From the NCBI RefSeq assembly GCF_014649755.1, contig NZ_BMTQ01000013.1, positions 124,001-188,000 of the forward strand: a DNA stretch of 64,000 bases, read 5' to 3'. This DNA comes from Streptomyces litmocidini (lineage in GTDB: Bacteria > Actinomycetota > Actinomycetes > Streptomycetales > Streptomycetaceae). A program made the position numbers and the translations under genes. Position 1 is the first letter of the stretch, and each line of letters opens with the position of its first letter. The notes beneath the pieces were generated by a model. That model was not told where the DNA came from and made no database searches. It worked only from the letters and a program-made list of their open reading frames with translations. Positions 1 through 7,778 of the stretch are shown here, in pieces.

Positions 1-446
1 GCCGGGAGTTCCACCGCCCCTGGCTCTTCCCGCCGTGCACGGCCGAGGCGTACGCCGCCTACGCGGGCGTCCTGATCGAGGACCCGGCGCGCGCGGGTTT
101 CCTGGTCTGCGAGCGCGCCGACGGCGGCGGGATCGCCGGCTTCGTCAACATCAACAACATCGTCCGCGGTGCTTTCCGCAGCGGAGCCCTCGGCTACGGC
201 GCCTTCGCGCACGCCGCCGGACGCGGACTCCTCACCGAGGCACTCGGGCTGGTCCTGGAGCACGCCTTCGGCCCCCTGGAGCTGCACCGCCTGGAGGCGA
301 ACATCCAGCCCGGCAACGCCGCCTCCCGCGCCCTCGTCCGCCGCGCCGGCTTCCGCCTGGAGGGCTTCTCGCCCGCGATGCTGCACATCGACGGGGCCTG
401 GCGGGACCACGAACGCTGGGCGATCACCGCGCCCGACCCGGACTAA
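1..446 (+). CDS. GNAT family N-acetyltransferase (5' truncated by window edge)
   Basis: Only the C-terminal ~147 residues are present, read in the frame that ends at TAA 444-446. The reading frame is open to the left edge, so the start is outside. The end resembles RimJ/RimL-type acetyltransferases: a glycine-rich acetyl-CoA loop (AAGRGLLTEAL), then LHRLEANIQPGNAAS and an RRAGFRLEGF motif. These are the acetyl-CoA binding strand and the usual ribosomal-protein or small-molecule GNAT signature. The substrate cannot be told. The stop overlaps the stop of the convergent DUF6204 gene by four bases, so no terminator separates them. Confidence 0.85.
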   Translation, partial: REFHRPWLFPPCTAEAYAAYAGVLIEDPARAGFLVCERADGGGIAGFVNINNIVRGAFRSGALGYGAFAHAAGRGLLTEALGLVLEHAFGPLELHRLEANIQPGNAASRALVRRAGFRLEGFSPAMLHIDGAWRDHERWAITAPDPD

Positions 447-775
447 CGCTTGTAGTTGATCTTCATCGTGTCGAGGTCCGTCACCGTCGAGCGCAGCGCC
501 TTGTACCCGTGGCCCAGCTCGCCGAGCGCCTTCTCCACCCGGTCCTCCGCGATCGCGCCCGCCATCTCCTCGCCGTCCTCGGCGTCCGAGACGACGACCA
601 GGCGGTACGAGAAGTGCTTCAGCGTCCGGTCGTAGGCCAGCGAGCCCTCCTCCGTGAACCGCATCGCCGTCAGCCCGTGAGCGTCCGCCTCGGCGAGCAG
701 CCGGGACCGGCTCTCCTCCGACAGACCGTCGAACGTGCCGCGCACGATGACCCGGTAGGTGTGCTGCGTGCCCAT
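443..775 (-). CDS. DUF6204 family small protein
   Basis: A 110-residue protein beginning MGTQHTYRVIVRGTFDGLSE. An in-frame upstream start at 796 would add seven residues but looks less likely. The sequence matches my memory of the DUF6204 family: a small alpha/beta protein starting with a YRVIVRGTFDGL strand and ending with a short basic tail. Function is unknown. There is no signal peptide or membrane segment. Its stop overlaps the end of the upstream acetyltransferase in a tail-to-tail arrangement. It is divergent from the DUF5107 gene, with about 190 bases between them. Confidence 0.75.
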   Translation of the reverse strand: MGTQHTYRVIVRGTFDGLSEESRSRLLAEADAHGLTAMRFTEEGSLAYDRTLKHFSYRLVVVSDAEDGEEMAGAIAEDRVEKALGELGHGYKALRSTVTDLDTMKINYKR

Positions 776-966
776 TCCTCGTACTCCCTGTGCCACTGGT
801 TCCCGGACGCCCAGGCGGCGGACCGGCCCTCCACACTACGGCGGCGGGCACCACCGGCGCCGGGAATATCCGGGCGCCCCGCCCCCGGCGGCCCTGCCGG
901 GGCCTGGCCGAAGCACGACGTGGAGAACCCCTGGTCAGGACCGGCTCCGGCGTGTTCCATGGATCG

Positions 967-2922
967 ATGACGACCGTACGACGTGCCGTACTGACGCTGC
1001 CCGCGGCCCCGTTGGGCCCGGACAACCCGCTTCCCGCACTGCGGGCCCCCGCAGGCGCCGGGGCCCACGCGGTCGACGCGCGGACCCTCGCGGAACTCCC
1101 GCGCGACATGGCCCGGGGCATCGGACGGGCGCCCCTGCGCAGCCTGCTTCCGGTCGCCGTGCGCGACGGCTACGGCCGCGCGCGCACGCCCGCCGACCTC
1201 GACGCGATCGTGATCGAGAACGACAGGCTCCGGGCGACCGTGCTGCCCGGCCTCGGCGGCCGCGTCCACTCCCTGCACCACAAGCCCACCGGACGCGAAC
1301 TCCTCTACCGCAACCCGGTGTTCCAGCCCGCCGCCTTCGCCCTCAACGGCGCCTGGTTCTCCGGCGGCATCGAGTGGAACATCGGGGCCACCGGCCACAC
1401 CACCCTCTCCTGCTCGCCCCTCCACGCGGCCACCGTCCGCGCCCCCGACGGCGGCCCGATGCTGCGCCTGTGGGAGTGGGAGCGCCTGCGCGGCCTGCCC
1501 TTCCAGGTCGACCTGTGGCTCCCGGAGGACTCCGACTTCCTGTACGTCGGCGTCCGCGTCCGCAACCCCCACGAGCGGACCGCCCCCGCCTACTGGTGGT
1601 CCAACACCGCCGTCCCCGAGGAGCGCAGGATCCTCGTGCCCGCCGACGCGGCCTGGCACCACGGCTGGGAACGCGGCCTGAACCGCCTTCCCGTGCCGGC
1701 CGCCGAGGACGGCGCCGACCGCTCGTACCCGCTGAACGGCGTCCACGCCGCGGACTACTTCTACGACCTGCCCGAGGGGCGCCGCCGCTGGATCGCCGCC
1801 CTCGACGCGGACGGCCACGGGCTCGTCCAGACCTCCACCGACGCGCTGCGCGGCCGCAAGCTCTTCCTGTGGGGCACCGGGCGCGGCGGCCGCCGCTGGC
1901 AGGAGTGGCTGACCGAGCCCGGCACCCCCGGCTACGCCGAGGTGCAGGCCGGGCTCGCCCGCACCCAGCTGGAGCACCTGGAGCTCGAGGGCGGCGCCGA
2001 GTTCAGCTGGCTGGAGGCGTACGGGCCGCTCGCCGCAGACCCCGCCGCGGCCCTCGGCGACGACTGGACCGCCGCCCGCGCCGCCGTCGAGGCGGAGCTG
2101 GCGGCGGCGCTGCCCCGCGCCGCCGTCGACGCGGCGCACACCGCCTGGCGGGAGGGCGCCGCGGACGCCGCACCGGAGACCGTCCTCGCGGCCGGTTCCG
2201 GCTGGGGAGCCCTCGAAGTCCTGCGCGGAGGGTACGAGTTGCCGGGGACGCCCTTCCCCGAGTCGACCCTCGGGCCGGACCAGGAACCCTGGCGGGAGCT
2301 TCTGCGCACCGGCGTCCTGCCGTCCCCGGCGAAGGGGGCGGGCCCCGGTGCGCCGCTGGTCGGCGCCCCCTGGCGGGACATGCTGGAGACCGCCCCCGCC
2401 GACCCGTCCACCGAGTACCACCTGGGCATCGCCCAGTGGCACGCGGGAGACCGCGCCCAGGCGGTGCGGAGCTGGGAGCGCGGACTCCACCGGGCCGAGG
2501 TGCGCTGGCCCCTGCTGTACTGCCTGGCCGTCGCCGACCAGGAGGACGGCCATCCGCTGCGGGCCGCCGAGCGGTTCGCGGACGCCTTCGCCGACCACGC
2601 GGACCACGACGGGAGCGGGCTCGTGGCCGCCGCCCTCGGGCGCGAGGCCGTGGCGGCGCTGCTCGCCGCGGGCCGGTCCGGTCCGGCGCGGGAGCTGTGG
2701 GGGCGGCTGCCGGACGAGGTCCGGGGGAGGGGCGCCTTCCGTCTCCTGGAGGTCCGGATGCTGCGGGCGGAGGGCCGGACGGACGAGGCCCGTGCCGTCT
2801 TCGACGAGGGCTTCGAGGTCGCGGACCTGCGCGAGGGCGCGGAGGTGCTCGGTGAGGTCTGGGCGGACCTCACCGACGAACCCCTTCCGGAAGCCTACGA
2901 GTTCAGGACGCGCCCGCACTGA
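967..2922 (+). CDS. DUF5107 domain protein with C-terminal TPR-like repeats
   Basis: A 651-residue cytoplasmic protein. Residues ~80-350 carry the DUF5107 pattern, a galactose-mutarotase-like beta-sandwich: LRATVLPGLGGRVHSL near residue 88, then ELLYRNPVFQP and FSGGIEWNIGATGHT. Residues ~480-620 are helical and TPR-like (EYHLGIAQWHAGDRAQAVRSW, then AAERFADAFADH). This two-part architecture is usual in actinobacteria, where the genes often sit with carbohydrate functions. A role in recognising or modifying sugars is inferred, not shown. The ATG at 967 was chosen because upstream in-frame sequence does not look like protein. No strong ribosome binding site is visible, so the start is uncertain. 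Confidence 0.8.
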   Translation: MTTVRRAVLTLPAAPLGPDNPLPALRAPAGAGAHAVDARTLAELPRDMARGIGRAPLRSLLPVAVRDGYGRARTPADLDAIVIENDRLRATVLPGLGGRVHSLHHKPTGRELLYRNPVFQPAAFALNGAWFSGGIEWNIGATGHTTLSCSPLHAATVRAPDGGPMLRLWEWERLRGLPFQVDLWLPEDSDFLYVGVRVRNPHERTAPAYWWSNTAVPEERRILVPADAAWHHGWERGLNRLPVPAAEDGADRSYPLNGVHAADYFYDLPEGRRRWIAALDADGHGLVQTSTDALRGRKLFLWGTGRGGRRWQEWLTEPGTPGYAEVQAGLARTQLEHLELEGGAEFSWLEAYGPLAADPAAALGDDWTAARAAVEAELAAALPRAAVDAAHTAWREGAADAAPETVLAAGSGWGALEVLRGGYELPGTPFPESTLGPDQEPWRELLRTGVLPSPAKGAGPGAPLVGAPWRDMLETAPADPSTEYHLGIAQWHAGDRAQAVRSWERGLHRAEVRWPLLYCLAVADQEDGHPLRAAERFADAFADHADHDGSGLVAAALGREAVAALLAAGRSGPARELWGRLPDEVRGRGAFRLLEVRMLRAEGRTDEARAVFDEGFEVADLREGAEVLGEVWADLTDEPLPEAYEFRTRPH

Positions 2923-2947
2923 GGGGCGGCGGGGGCCGTGGTGCGGG

Positions 2948-3784
2948 TCAGGAGACCCGGCACAGGATCTCGCCGTGCGGCACCATGAACCAGGCGTCCT
3001 CCTGCCCGCCCCATTCCCGCCAGGCCTCCGCGATCGCCTCCAGTTCGGCGACGGTCGCGTGCCCGCCGTCCACGGCCAGGCCGGCGTAGGCGGAGGCGGT
3101 CGTGCGGTCCGCCCACAGGCCGCTCCACCAGTCCCGCTCCTCGGGGGTGGCGAAGCACCAGGCGGCGGCCGTCGTCGTGATCTCGGTGAAGCCGGCCCGC
3201 CGGGCCCAGGAGAGCAGCCGCCGTCCCGCGTCCGGCTCGCCGCCGTTGGCGCGTGCGACCCGGTGGTACAGGTCCTGCCAGCCGTCCAGGGCGGGCCGCT
3301 CGGGGTACCAGGTGAAGGCCCCGTAGTCGCTGTCGCGGGCCGCGACGACACCGCCGGGCCGGCACACCCGGCGCATCTCGCGCAGCGCCCGGACCGGGTC
3401 GCCGACGTGCTGCAGCACCTGATGGGCGTGGACGACGTCGAAGGAGTCGTCGGGGAAGTCCAGGGCGTGGACGTCGGCGACCGCGAACCCGACGTTCGTC
3501 AGGCCGCGTTCGGCGGCGACCCCGCGGGCCTTCGCCAGGACGTCCTCGGCGGCGTCGACCCCGGTGACCCGGCCCGGCGCGACCAGCGCGGCCAGATCGG
3601 CCGTGATGGTGCCGGGCCCGCAGCCCACGTCCAGGACGTCCAGGCCGGGGCTCAGTTCGGGCAGCAGGTAGGCGGCGGAGTTGGCGGCGGTCCGCCAGGT
3701 GTGCGAGCGCAGGACCGACTCGTGGTGGCCGTGCGTGTAGACGGCGGTCTCAGAGGCCGCGGGCTGCGCGGAGGCGTGCGTCAT
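2948..3784 (-). CDS. Class I SAM-dependent methyltransferase (UbiE/Methyltransf_11 type)
   Basis: A 278-residue protein with a Rossmann methyltransferase core. Motif I is LDVLDVGCGPGTITADLA near residue 50; the acidic ribose-binding loop is GVDAAEDV; the post-I region is HALDFPDDSFDVVHAHQVLQHV. The C-terminal third is the variable substrate cap. The start MTHASAQPAA was preferred to one 15 residues upstream because the extra residues lie over the promoter dyad at 3805-3831. It is transcribed away from the decayed sulfite-oxidase gene. The substrate is unknown. Confidence 0.88.
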   Translation of the reverse strand: MTHASAQPAASETAVYTHGHHESVLRSHTWRTAANSAAYLLPELSPGLDVLDVGCGPGTITADLAALVAPGRVTGVDAAEDVLAKARGVAAERGLTNVGFAVADVHALDFPDDSFDVVHAHQVLQHVGDPVRALREMRRVCRPGGVVAARDSDYGAFTWYPERPALDGWQDLYHRVARANGGEPDAGRRLLSWARRAGFTEITTTAAAWCFATPEERDWWSGLWADRTTASAYAGLAVDGGHATVAELEAIAEAWREWGGQEDAWFMVPHGEILCRVS

Positions 3785-3804
3785 CGAAGCGACTCCCTCG
3801 GTGT

Positions 3805-3831
3805 GGGTGCGTGCTTCCACCGTACGCACCC
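3805..3831 (-). promoter_or_regulatory. Candidate operator dyad upstream of the methyltransferase
   Basis: A perfect 8-base inverted repeat, GGGTGCGT (3805-3812) and ACGCACCC (3824-3831), separated by 11 bases. It lies 20 bases upstream of the methyltransferase start, where a repressor would sit. No regulator gene is adjacent, so the binding factor is unknown. Confidence 0.4.
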
Positions 3832-3989
3832 CCGCCGCATGATGAGACCAGCGTCTTGTGATGTGGACAGAGGGTCACTCCAACAGGTCCCGCCGGCAAC
3901 GGAGTTCCTCCAGGACCCGCCCACCCGCCCCCTCCCGCACCGCCGTCCCGTCCGGCGGCCCGTTTCTCTCCCCCGGGTCGAGGAGACCC

Positions 3990-4655
3990 GTGCCGTACCC
4001 GCCCGCGCCCGCCCGCCGCACCCTGCTGAAGCCGCTCGCAGCGGGTCCCGCGGCCTCCGCCCTCGGCGGCCTCGCCGCCGCCGACCGGCGGCTGACCCTC
4101 CGGGGCGACGGACTCCACGGCCGCGGCCCGGTCCACTTCACCCACGGGCAACTGCGGGACCTGCCCTCCGTCACCCGTACGGCCCTGATCGAATGCGCCG
4201 GAAACGGCCGCGGCCTCTCCACCGCCCAGCAGGACCGACCGGTCACCGGCACCGCCTGGACCCCGGGTGCCGTCGGAGCCGCCCGCCGGCGCGGCGTCCG
4301 CCTCGCCGAGGTGCTCCGGCGCGCCGGGATCGCCCACGACGCCGTCGACCTCCAGCCCCGCGTCCTGGACGATCCGTACGTCTTCGGCGGCGTCGACTTC
4401 GGCCGGGTCCGGCGCCCACGGGCGGCACGCCCGGCTCCACGGCGCCCCCGCCGCGACGGCCGGGTCCGCTGGAGCGTGCCGTGGCGCCCGCACGCCACCG
4501 GACGGGTCACGCTGCTCTCCCGCACCACCGACGGCGCCGGGAACACCCGGCCGGCGCAGGCCGTGCACAACACCCGGGGGTACCTCCTCGACGCGGTCGT
4601 GCGTCACCCGGTCACCGTCGTCCGAAGGAGCGGGAACGGTCGAACCTTCGTATAA
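3990..4655 (+). pseudogene. Sulfite-oxidase-like molybdopterin oxidoreductase, internally deleted
   Basis: The frame is open, with a good AGGAG ribosome binding site at 3981 and a GTG start, but the 221-residue product is about half of a normal sulfite-oxidase-type enzyme (roughly 400 residues). A Tat-like start (ARRTLLKPLAAG) is followed directly by LPSVTRTALIECAGNGRG, the Moco-domain motif that contains the molybdenum-ligating cysteine region. Next come VRLAEVLRRAGIAHDAVDLQ and DDPYVFGGVDFGRV. The sequence then jumps through Arg/Pro-rich junk to RVTLLSRTTDGAGNTRPAQ, the end of the C-terminal dimerisation domain. The N-terminal Moco loop, the second half of the Moco domain and most of the dimerisation domain are missing. 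I read it as a decayed gene; a shortened working protein is less likely. Confidence 0.72.
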
Positions 4656-4706
4656 AGGGCACGGGGGTGCCCGCCGGCGCCCCCGCGCGCACAGGAGGTA
4701 CGGGAC

Positions 4707-5939
4707 ATGCGGCAGACGGCTCCGGAAGGCCGCGGCCCGGTGCGCTACGGACCTCCCGCACCCGACACCGGCCTCCCCGTCCTGCCCGGACTCGCCGGGC
4801 TGCTCGCCGCCGCCGCCGGACGGACCGCTCCCGAACCGCCCGGCGGCGGGCCCGTCCTGCGCGAGGCCGCCGCCGGCTACTGGTGGCGGCGCGGCCTGCG
4901 GACCCACCCCGAGGACGTGGTGGCCGCGCCCGGCGCCCCCGCCCTCCTCCTGGCCCTGATCGCCGCCCACGGCGGCGACCTCCTGCTGCCCCGGCCCTGC
5001 CCCGCCTGGTGGGCCCCGCAGGCCCGTCTCCTCGGCCGCCCGGCCTATCACGTGCCCACGCCCGCCGAGGCGGGCGGCGTCCCCGACCCGTACGCCCTCC
5101 TGGAGACCGTCCGCCGGATCCGCGCCGAGGGCGGCGACCCCCGGCTCGTGCTGCTCTCCGTCGCCGACGACCCCACCGCCACCGTCCCCGCGCCGGAACT
5201 CGTCCGCGAGGCCTGCGAGGCGGCCGTCGCCGAGGGCCTGCACGTCATCAGCGACGAGACCTGGCGCGACACCCTCCACCAGCCGGGCGGCACCGTGCTG
5301 CTCAGTCCCGCCGAGATGTGCCCCGACGACGTCACCGTCCTCACCGACCTCGGCGGCGCCCTCGCCCCCGCCGCCTGGCCCTGCGCCGTCGCCCGCTTCC
5401 CGCCCACCGACCCGTCCCGCGCCGACCGCTGGACCGACCCCAGGGCCCGCGTCCTCGACGTGCTCACCGCCCTCGGCGCCCTCGTCCCAGGGCCCGTGGC
5501 CCCCGCCGTGGCCCACGCCCTCGACGAGCCCGAGGACGTCACCGTACGGGCCCGGCGCGCCGCCGCCGTCCACGGGCGGCTCGCCGGGGCCGCGCACCGC
5601 GCCGTCCTCGCCGCCGGAGCCCTGGCCCGGCCGCCGCAGGCCGGCCGCCACCTCTACGCCGACCTCGGACCGCTGCGCGCCGGGCTCGCCGCCCGGGGCG
5701 TCGCCGACTCCCTGGAGCTGGAGAGCCACCTCACCGCGCGGCTCGGCGCCCCGGCGACCGGCGGCCACCGCTTCGGCGACGAACTCGGCGCGCTGCGCGT
5801 CAGATTCGGCACCGGCATGTTCCTGGGCGCCACCGAGGAGGAGTGCGCGGAGGCCCTCGGGGCACCCGACCCCGTGGAACTGCCTCACGTCGCCCGGGCG
5901 TTGGAGGACTTCGGAGCAGCCTTGGAGGAACTCCGATGA
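4707..5939 (+). CDS. Aminotransferase class I/II fold protein with no lysine (probable pseudoenzyme)
   Basis: A 410-residue protein with a strong AGGAGGT ribosome binding site 7 bases before the ATG. The fold-type I PLP architecture is recognisable: LREAAAGYWWRRGL, then HPEDVVAAPGAPALLLALIAA (the cofactor phosphate loop region), a LLLPRPCPAWWAPQARLLG strand, and LHVISDETWRDTLH, equivalent to the conserved Asp region that contacts the PLP ring nitrogen. In the strand where the Schiff-base lysine should be, the sequence is VTVLTDLGGALAPAAWP. There is no lysine anywhere in the protein, so it cannot form the internal aldimine. It may bind PLP or a ligand without transaminating, or act as a regulator or scaffold. 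Neighbours give no clear pathway. The fold call is confident; function is unknown. Confidence 0.82.
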   Translation: MRQTAPEGRGPVRYGPPAPDTGLPVLPGLAGLLAAAAGRTAPEPPGGGPVLREAAAGYWWRRGLRTHPEDVVAAPGAPALLLALIAAHGGDLLLPRPCPAWWAPQARLLGRPAYHVPTPAEAGGVPDPYALLETVRRIRAEGGDPRLVLLSVADDPTATVPAPELVREACEAAVAEGLHVISDETWRDTLHQPGGTVLLSPAEMCPDDVTVLTDLGGALAPAAWPCAVARFPPTDPSRADRWTDPRARVLDVLTALGALVPGPVAPAVAHALDEPEDVTVRARRAAAVHGRLAGAAHRAVLAAGALARPPQAGRHLYADLGPLRAGLAARGVADSLELESHLTARLGAPATGGHRFGDELGALRVRFGTGMFLGATEEECAEALGAPDPVELPHVARALEDFGAALEELR

Positions 5940-6009
5940 CCGGGCGCCGGCGCCCCGCGACCCCCGCCCCTCCCCGATGTGCCGAGCACGAGCGGAACGG
6001 AGCCCGCAG

Positions 6010-7050
6010 ATGACCGAACGGACGGCACCCCCCGCCCGGGCCGGGCAGGCCCCGGCCCCGCACCACCCCGGCCGGGCCGCGCCCCCCGCCCTGCAGCCCG
6101 TCGGCCGGCTGCGGCAGGACTGGCCCCGCACCTTCACCGACCGGCTCACCGCGCCCCTCCCCGGCGTCCGGGCCATGGCGCGCCTCGCCCGCGAAGGAGC
6201 CGTACGCCCCCGCCCCGAGGGGCTCCGCGACATCCCCCTGCTGCCCTTCGAGCCCGGTCCGCTGCCGCCCGCCGGGCCCGACACCGTCGCCGTCACCTGG
6301 GCCGGGCACGCCAGCTGGGTCCTGCGCGTCGGCGGACTGACGGTCCTCACCGACCCGGTCTGGTCCCGCCGCATCTTCGGCACGCCGGCCCGCCTCACCC
6401 CCGTCGGGGTCCGCTGGGAGGACCTGCCGGCCGTCGACGCCGTCGTCATCAGCCACAACCACTTCGACCACCTCGACGGCCCCACCCTCAAGCGGCTGCC
6501 CCGGGACACCCCGGTCTTCGTCCCGGCCGGACTCGGCCGCTGGTTCACCCGCCGCCGGTTCAGCCGCGTGACCGAGCTCGACTGGTGGGAGGCGGCCGAA
6601 CTCGACGGGGTGCGCTTCGACTTCGTCCCCGCCCACCACTGGTCCAAGCGCACCCTCCTGGACACCTGCCGTTCCCTGTGGGGCGGCTGGGTCCTCACCG
6701 ACCGGGCCGGGCACCGGATCCACTTCGCCGGGGACACCGGATACGGCCACTGGTTCGCCGAGATCGGCCGCCGTTACCCCGGCATCGACCTGGCGCTGCT
6801 CCCGATCGGCGCGTACGCCCCGCGCTGGTGGCTCAGCGACGTCCACACCGACCCCGAGGAGGCGGTCCGAGCCCACCAGGACCTCGGCGCGCGGCGGATG
6901 GCGCCCATGCACTGGGCCACGTTCGTGCTGTCCGCCGAGCCGGTCCTCGAACCCCTCACCCGGGTCAGGGCCGCCTGGGAGGAGGCCGGTCTGCCCCGCG
7001 AGGACCTGTGGGACCTCCCGGTCGGCGCGTCAAGGGTGCTCGTGCCCTGA
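6010..7050 (+). CDS. MBL-fold metal-dependent hydrolase, NAPE-PLD/UlaG-like (COG2220)
   Basis: A 346-residue protein. After a Pro/Ala-rich lead it has VTWAGHASWVLRVGGLTVLTDPVW near residue 95, the metal motif SHNHFDHLD (His149, His151, Asp153, His154), then PAHHWSKR and FAGDTGYG supplying further ligands. The order and spacing match N-acyl-phosphatidylethanolamine phospholipase-D-like members of the metallo-beta-lactamase superfamily, which cleave phosphodiester or ester bonds with two zinc or iron ions. ATG 6010 was chosen; 11 more codons are possible upstream. It follows the aminotransferase-like gene by 70 bases on the same strand and may be co-transcribed. The substrate is unknown. Confidence 0.85.
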   Translation: MTERTAPPARAGQAPAPHHPGRAAPPALQPVGRLRQDWPRTFTDRLTAPLPGVRAMARLAREGAVRPRPEGLRDIPLLPFEPGPLPPAGPDTVAVTWAGHASWVLRVGGLTVLTDPVWSRRIFGTPARLTPVGVRWEDLPAVDAVVISHNHFDHLDGPTLKRLPRDTPVFVPAGLGRWFTRRRFSRVTELDWWEAAELDGVRFDFVPAHHWSKRTLLDTCRSLWGGWVLTDRAGHRIHFAGDTGYGHWFAEIGRRYPGIDLALLPIGAYAPRWWLSDVHTDPEEAVRAHQDLGARRMAPMHWATFVLSAEPVLEPLTRVRAAWEEAGLPREDLWDLPVGASRVLVP

Positions 7051-7154
7051 GGGGCCGGGGCTCAGGAGTGCCCGTGCCCCGAGGGGCCGGGGCTCGCGGG
7101 TGCTCGGGCCCCGACGGGCCGGGCGAGCCCTCACGGGTGCTCGGGCCCCGACGG
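7044..7154. repeat. Short G+C-rich direct repeats between convergent genes
   Basis: A 20-base unit, GCCCTGAGGGGCCGGGGCTC, at 7044-7063 recurs at 7076-7095 with one mismatch. A second 20-base unit (GGGTGCTCGGGCCCCGACGG) is exact at 7098-7117 and 7135-7154. The last copy lies inside the 3' end of the dedA gene, and the first overlaps the end of the hydrolase gene. The bases CCTGAG...CTCAGG at 7046-7066 can also form a weak hairpin. Confidence 0.75.
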
Positions 7155-7778
7155 AGCCCCGGAGCCCCGCAACCGCCGCCACAGTGCCGGGACCGCGCTG
7201 ACCAGCACCGTCAGGCCCACCGCCGCGACCACGCCCTGCCAGGGCTCGGGGAAGAGCGAGCCGCCCAGGATGCCGATCAGCTGGTACGTCGCCGCCCACG
7301 CCAGACACGCCGCCACGTCTCCCCGCGCGAAGCGGCGCAGCGGCATCTGGGCGAGCAGGCACGCCAGCATGACCGGGATCCGGCCGGCCGGCACGAGCCG
7401 GGACAGCACCAGCACCGACACCTGGTGCGTGTCGAGCCGCTCCCGCGCGTGCGCGAGCCGCTCCGGCGTCACCCGGGACTGCAGCGCGGCGAGCCACCGC
7501 GAGCCGTTGCGGGACCGGACCCCGCGCTGCCCGAACCAGTAGAGCGCCACGTCGCCGAGGAACGCGGCGGACGCCGCCACCAGGAAGACGAAGAGCAGGG
7601 AGAACGGCGAGGACTGGTGGAAGGCGACCACCGCCGCCGAACTGACGATCGCGCCCGTCGGCACGACCGGCACCAGCGCGCCGAGCGCCACGAGCAGGAA
7701 CAGCGAGGGATAGCCGACCGCCTGCTGCGTCGACTCCGGCGGCAGCTCGCGCACGGCCCCCACGAGTCCACCGATCAC
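7131..7778 (-). CDS. DedA/VTT-domain membrane protein
   Basis: A 215-residue integral membrane protein. It contains the SNARE-associated/VTT (DedA) signature: GYPSLFLLVALGALVPVVPTG, then FLGDVALYWFGQRGV and FVLSRLVPAGRIP-like sequence (actual LSRLVPAGRIPVMLACLLAQ) followed by two C-terminal helices. DedA proteins act in lipid scrambling or undecaprenyl-phosphate and phospholipid recycling and in membrane homeostasis. The GTG start at 7778-7776 overlaps the TGA of the upstream hydrolase by four bases (GTGA), so the two are translationally coupled and probably work on related lipid substrates. The basic C-terminal tail is short. Confidence 0.9.
   Translation of the reverse strand: MIGGLVGAVRELPPESTQQAVGYPSLFLLVALGALVPVVPTGAIVSSAAVVAFHQSSPFSLLFVFLVAASAAFLGDVALYWFGQRGVRSRNGSRWLAALQSRVTPERLAHARERLDTHQVSVLVLSRLVPAGRIPVMLACLLAQMPLRRFARGDVAACLAWAATYQLIGILGGSLFPEPWQGVVAAVGLTVLVSAVPALWRRLRGSGAPSGPEHP

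Noticed and set aside
670..3351. An 893-codon minus-strand frame
   Set aside because: It shadows the DUF5107 gene; Pro/Arg/Gly-rich with no domain.
2348..6013. A 1221-codon plus-strand frame
   Set aside because: It crosses several real genes on both strands and has shadow composition.
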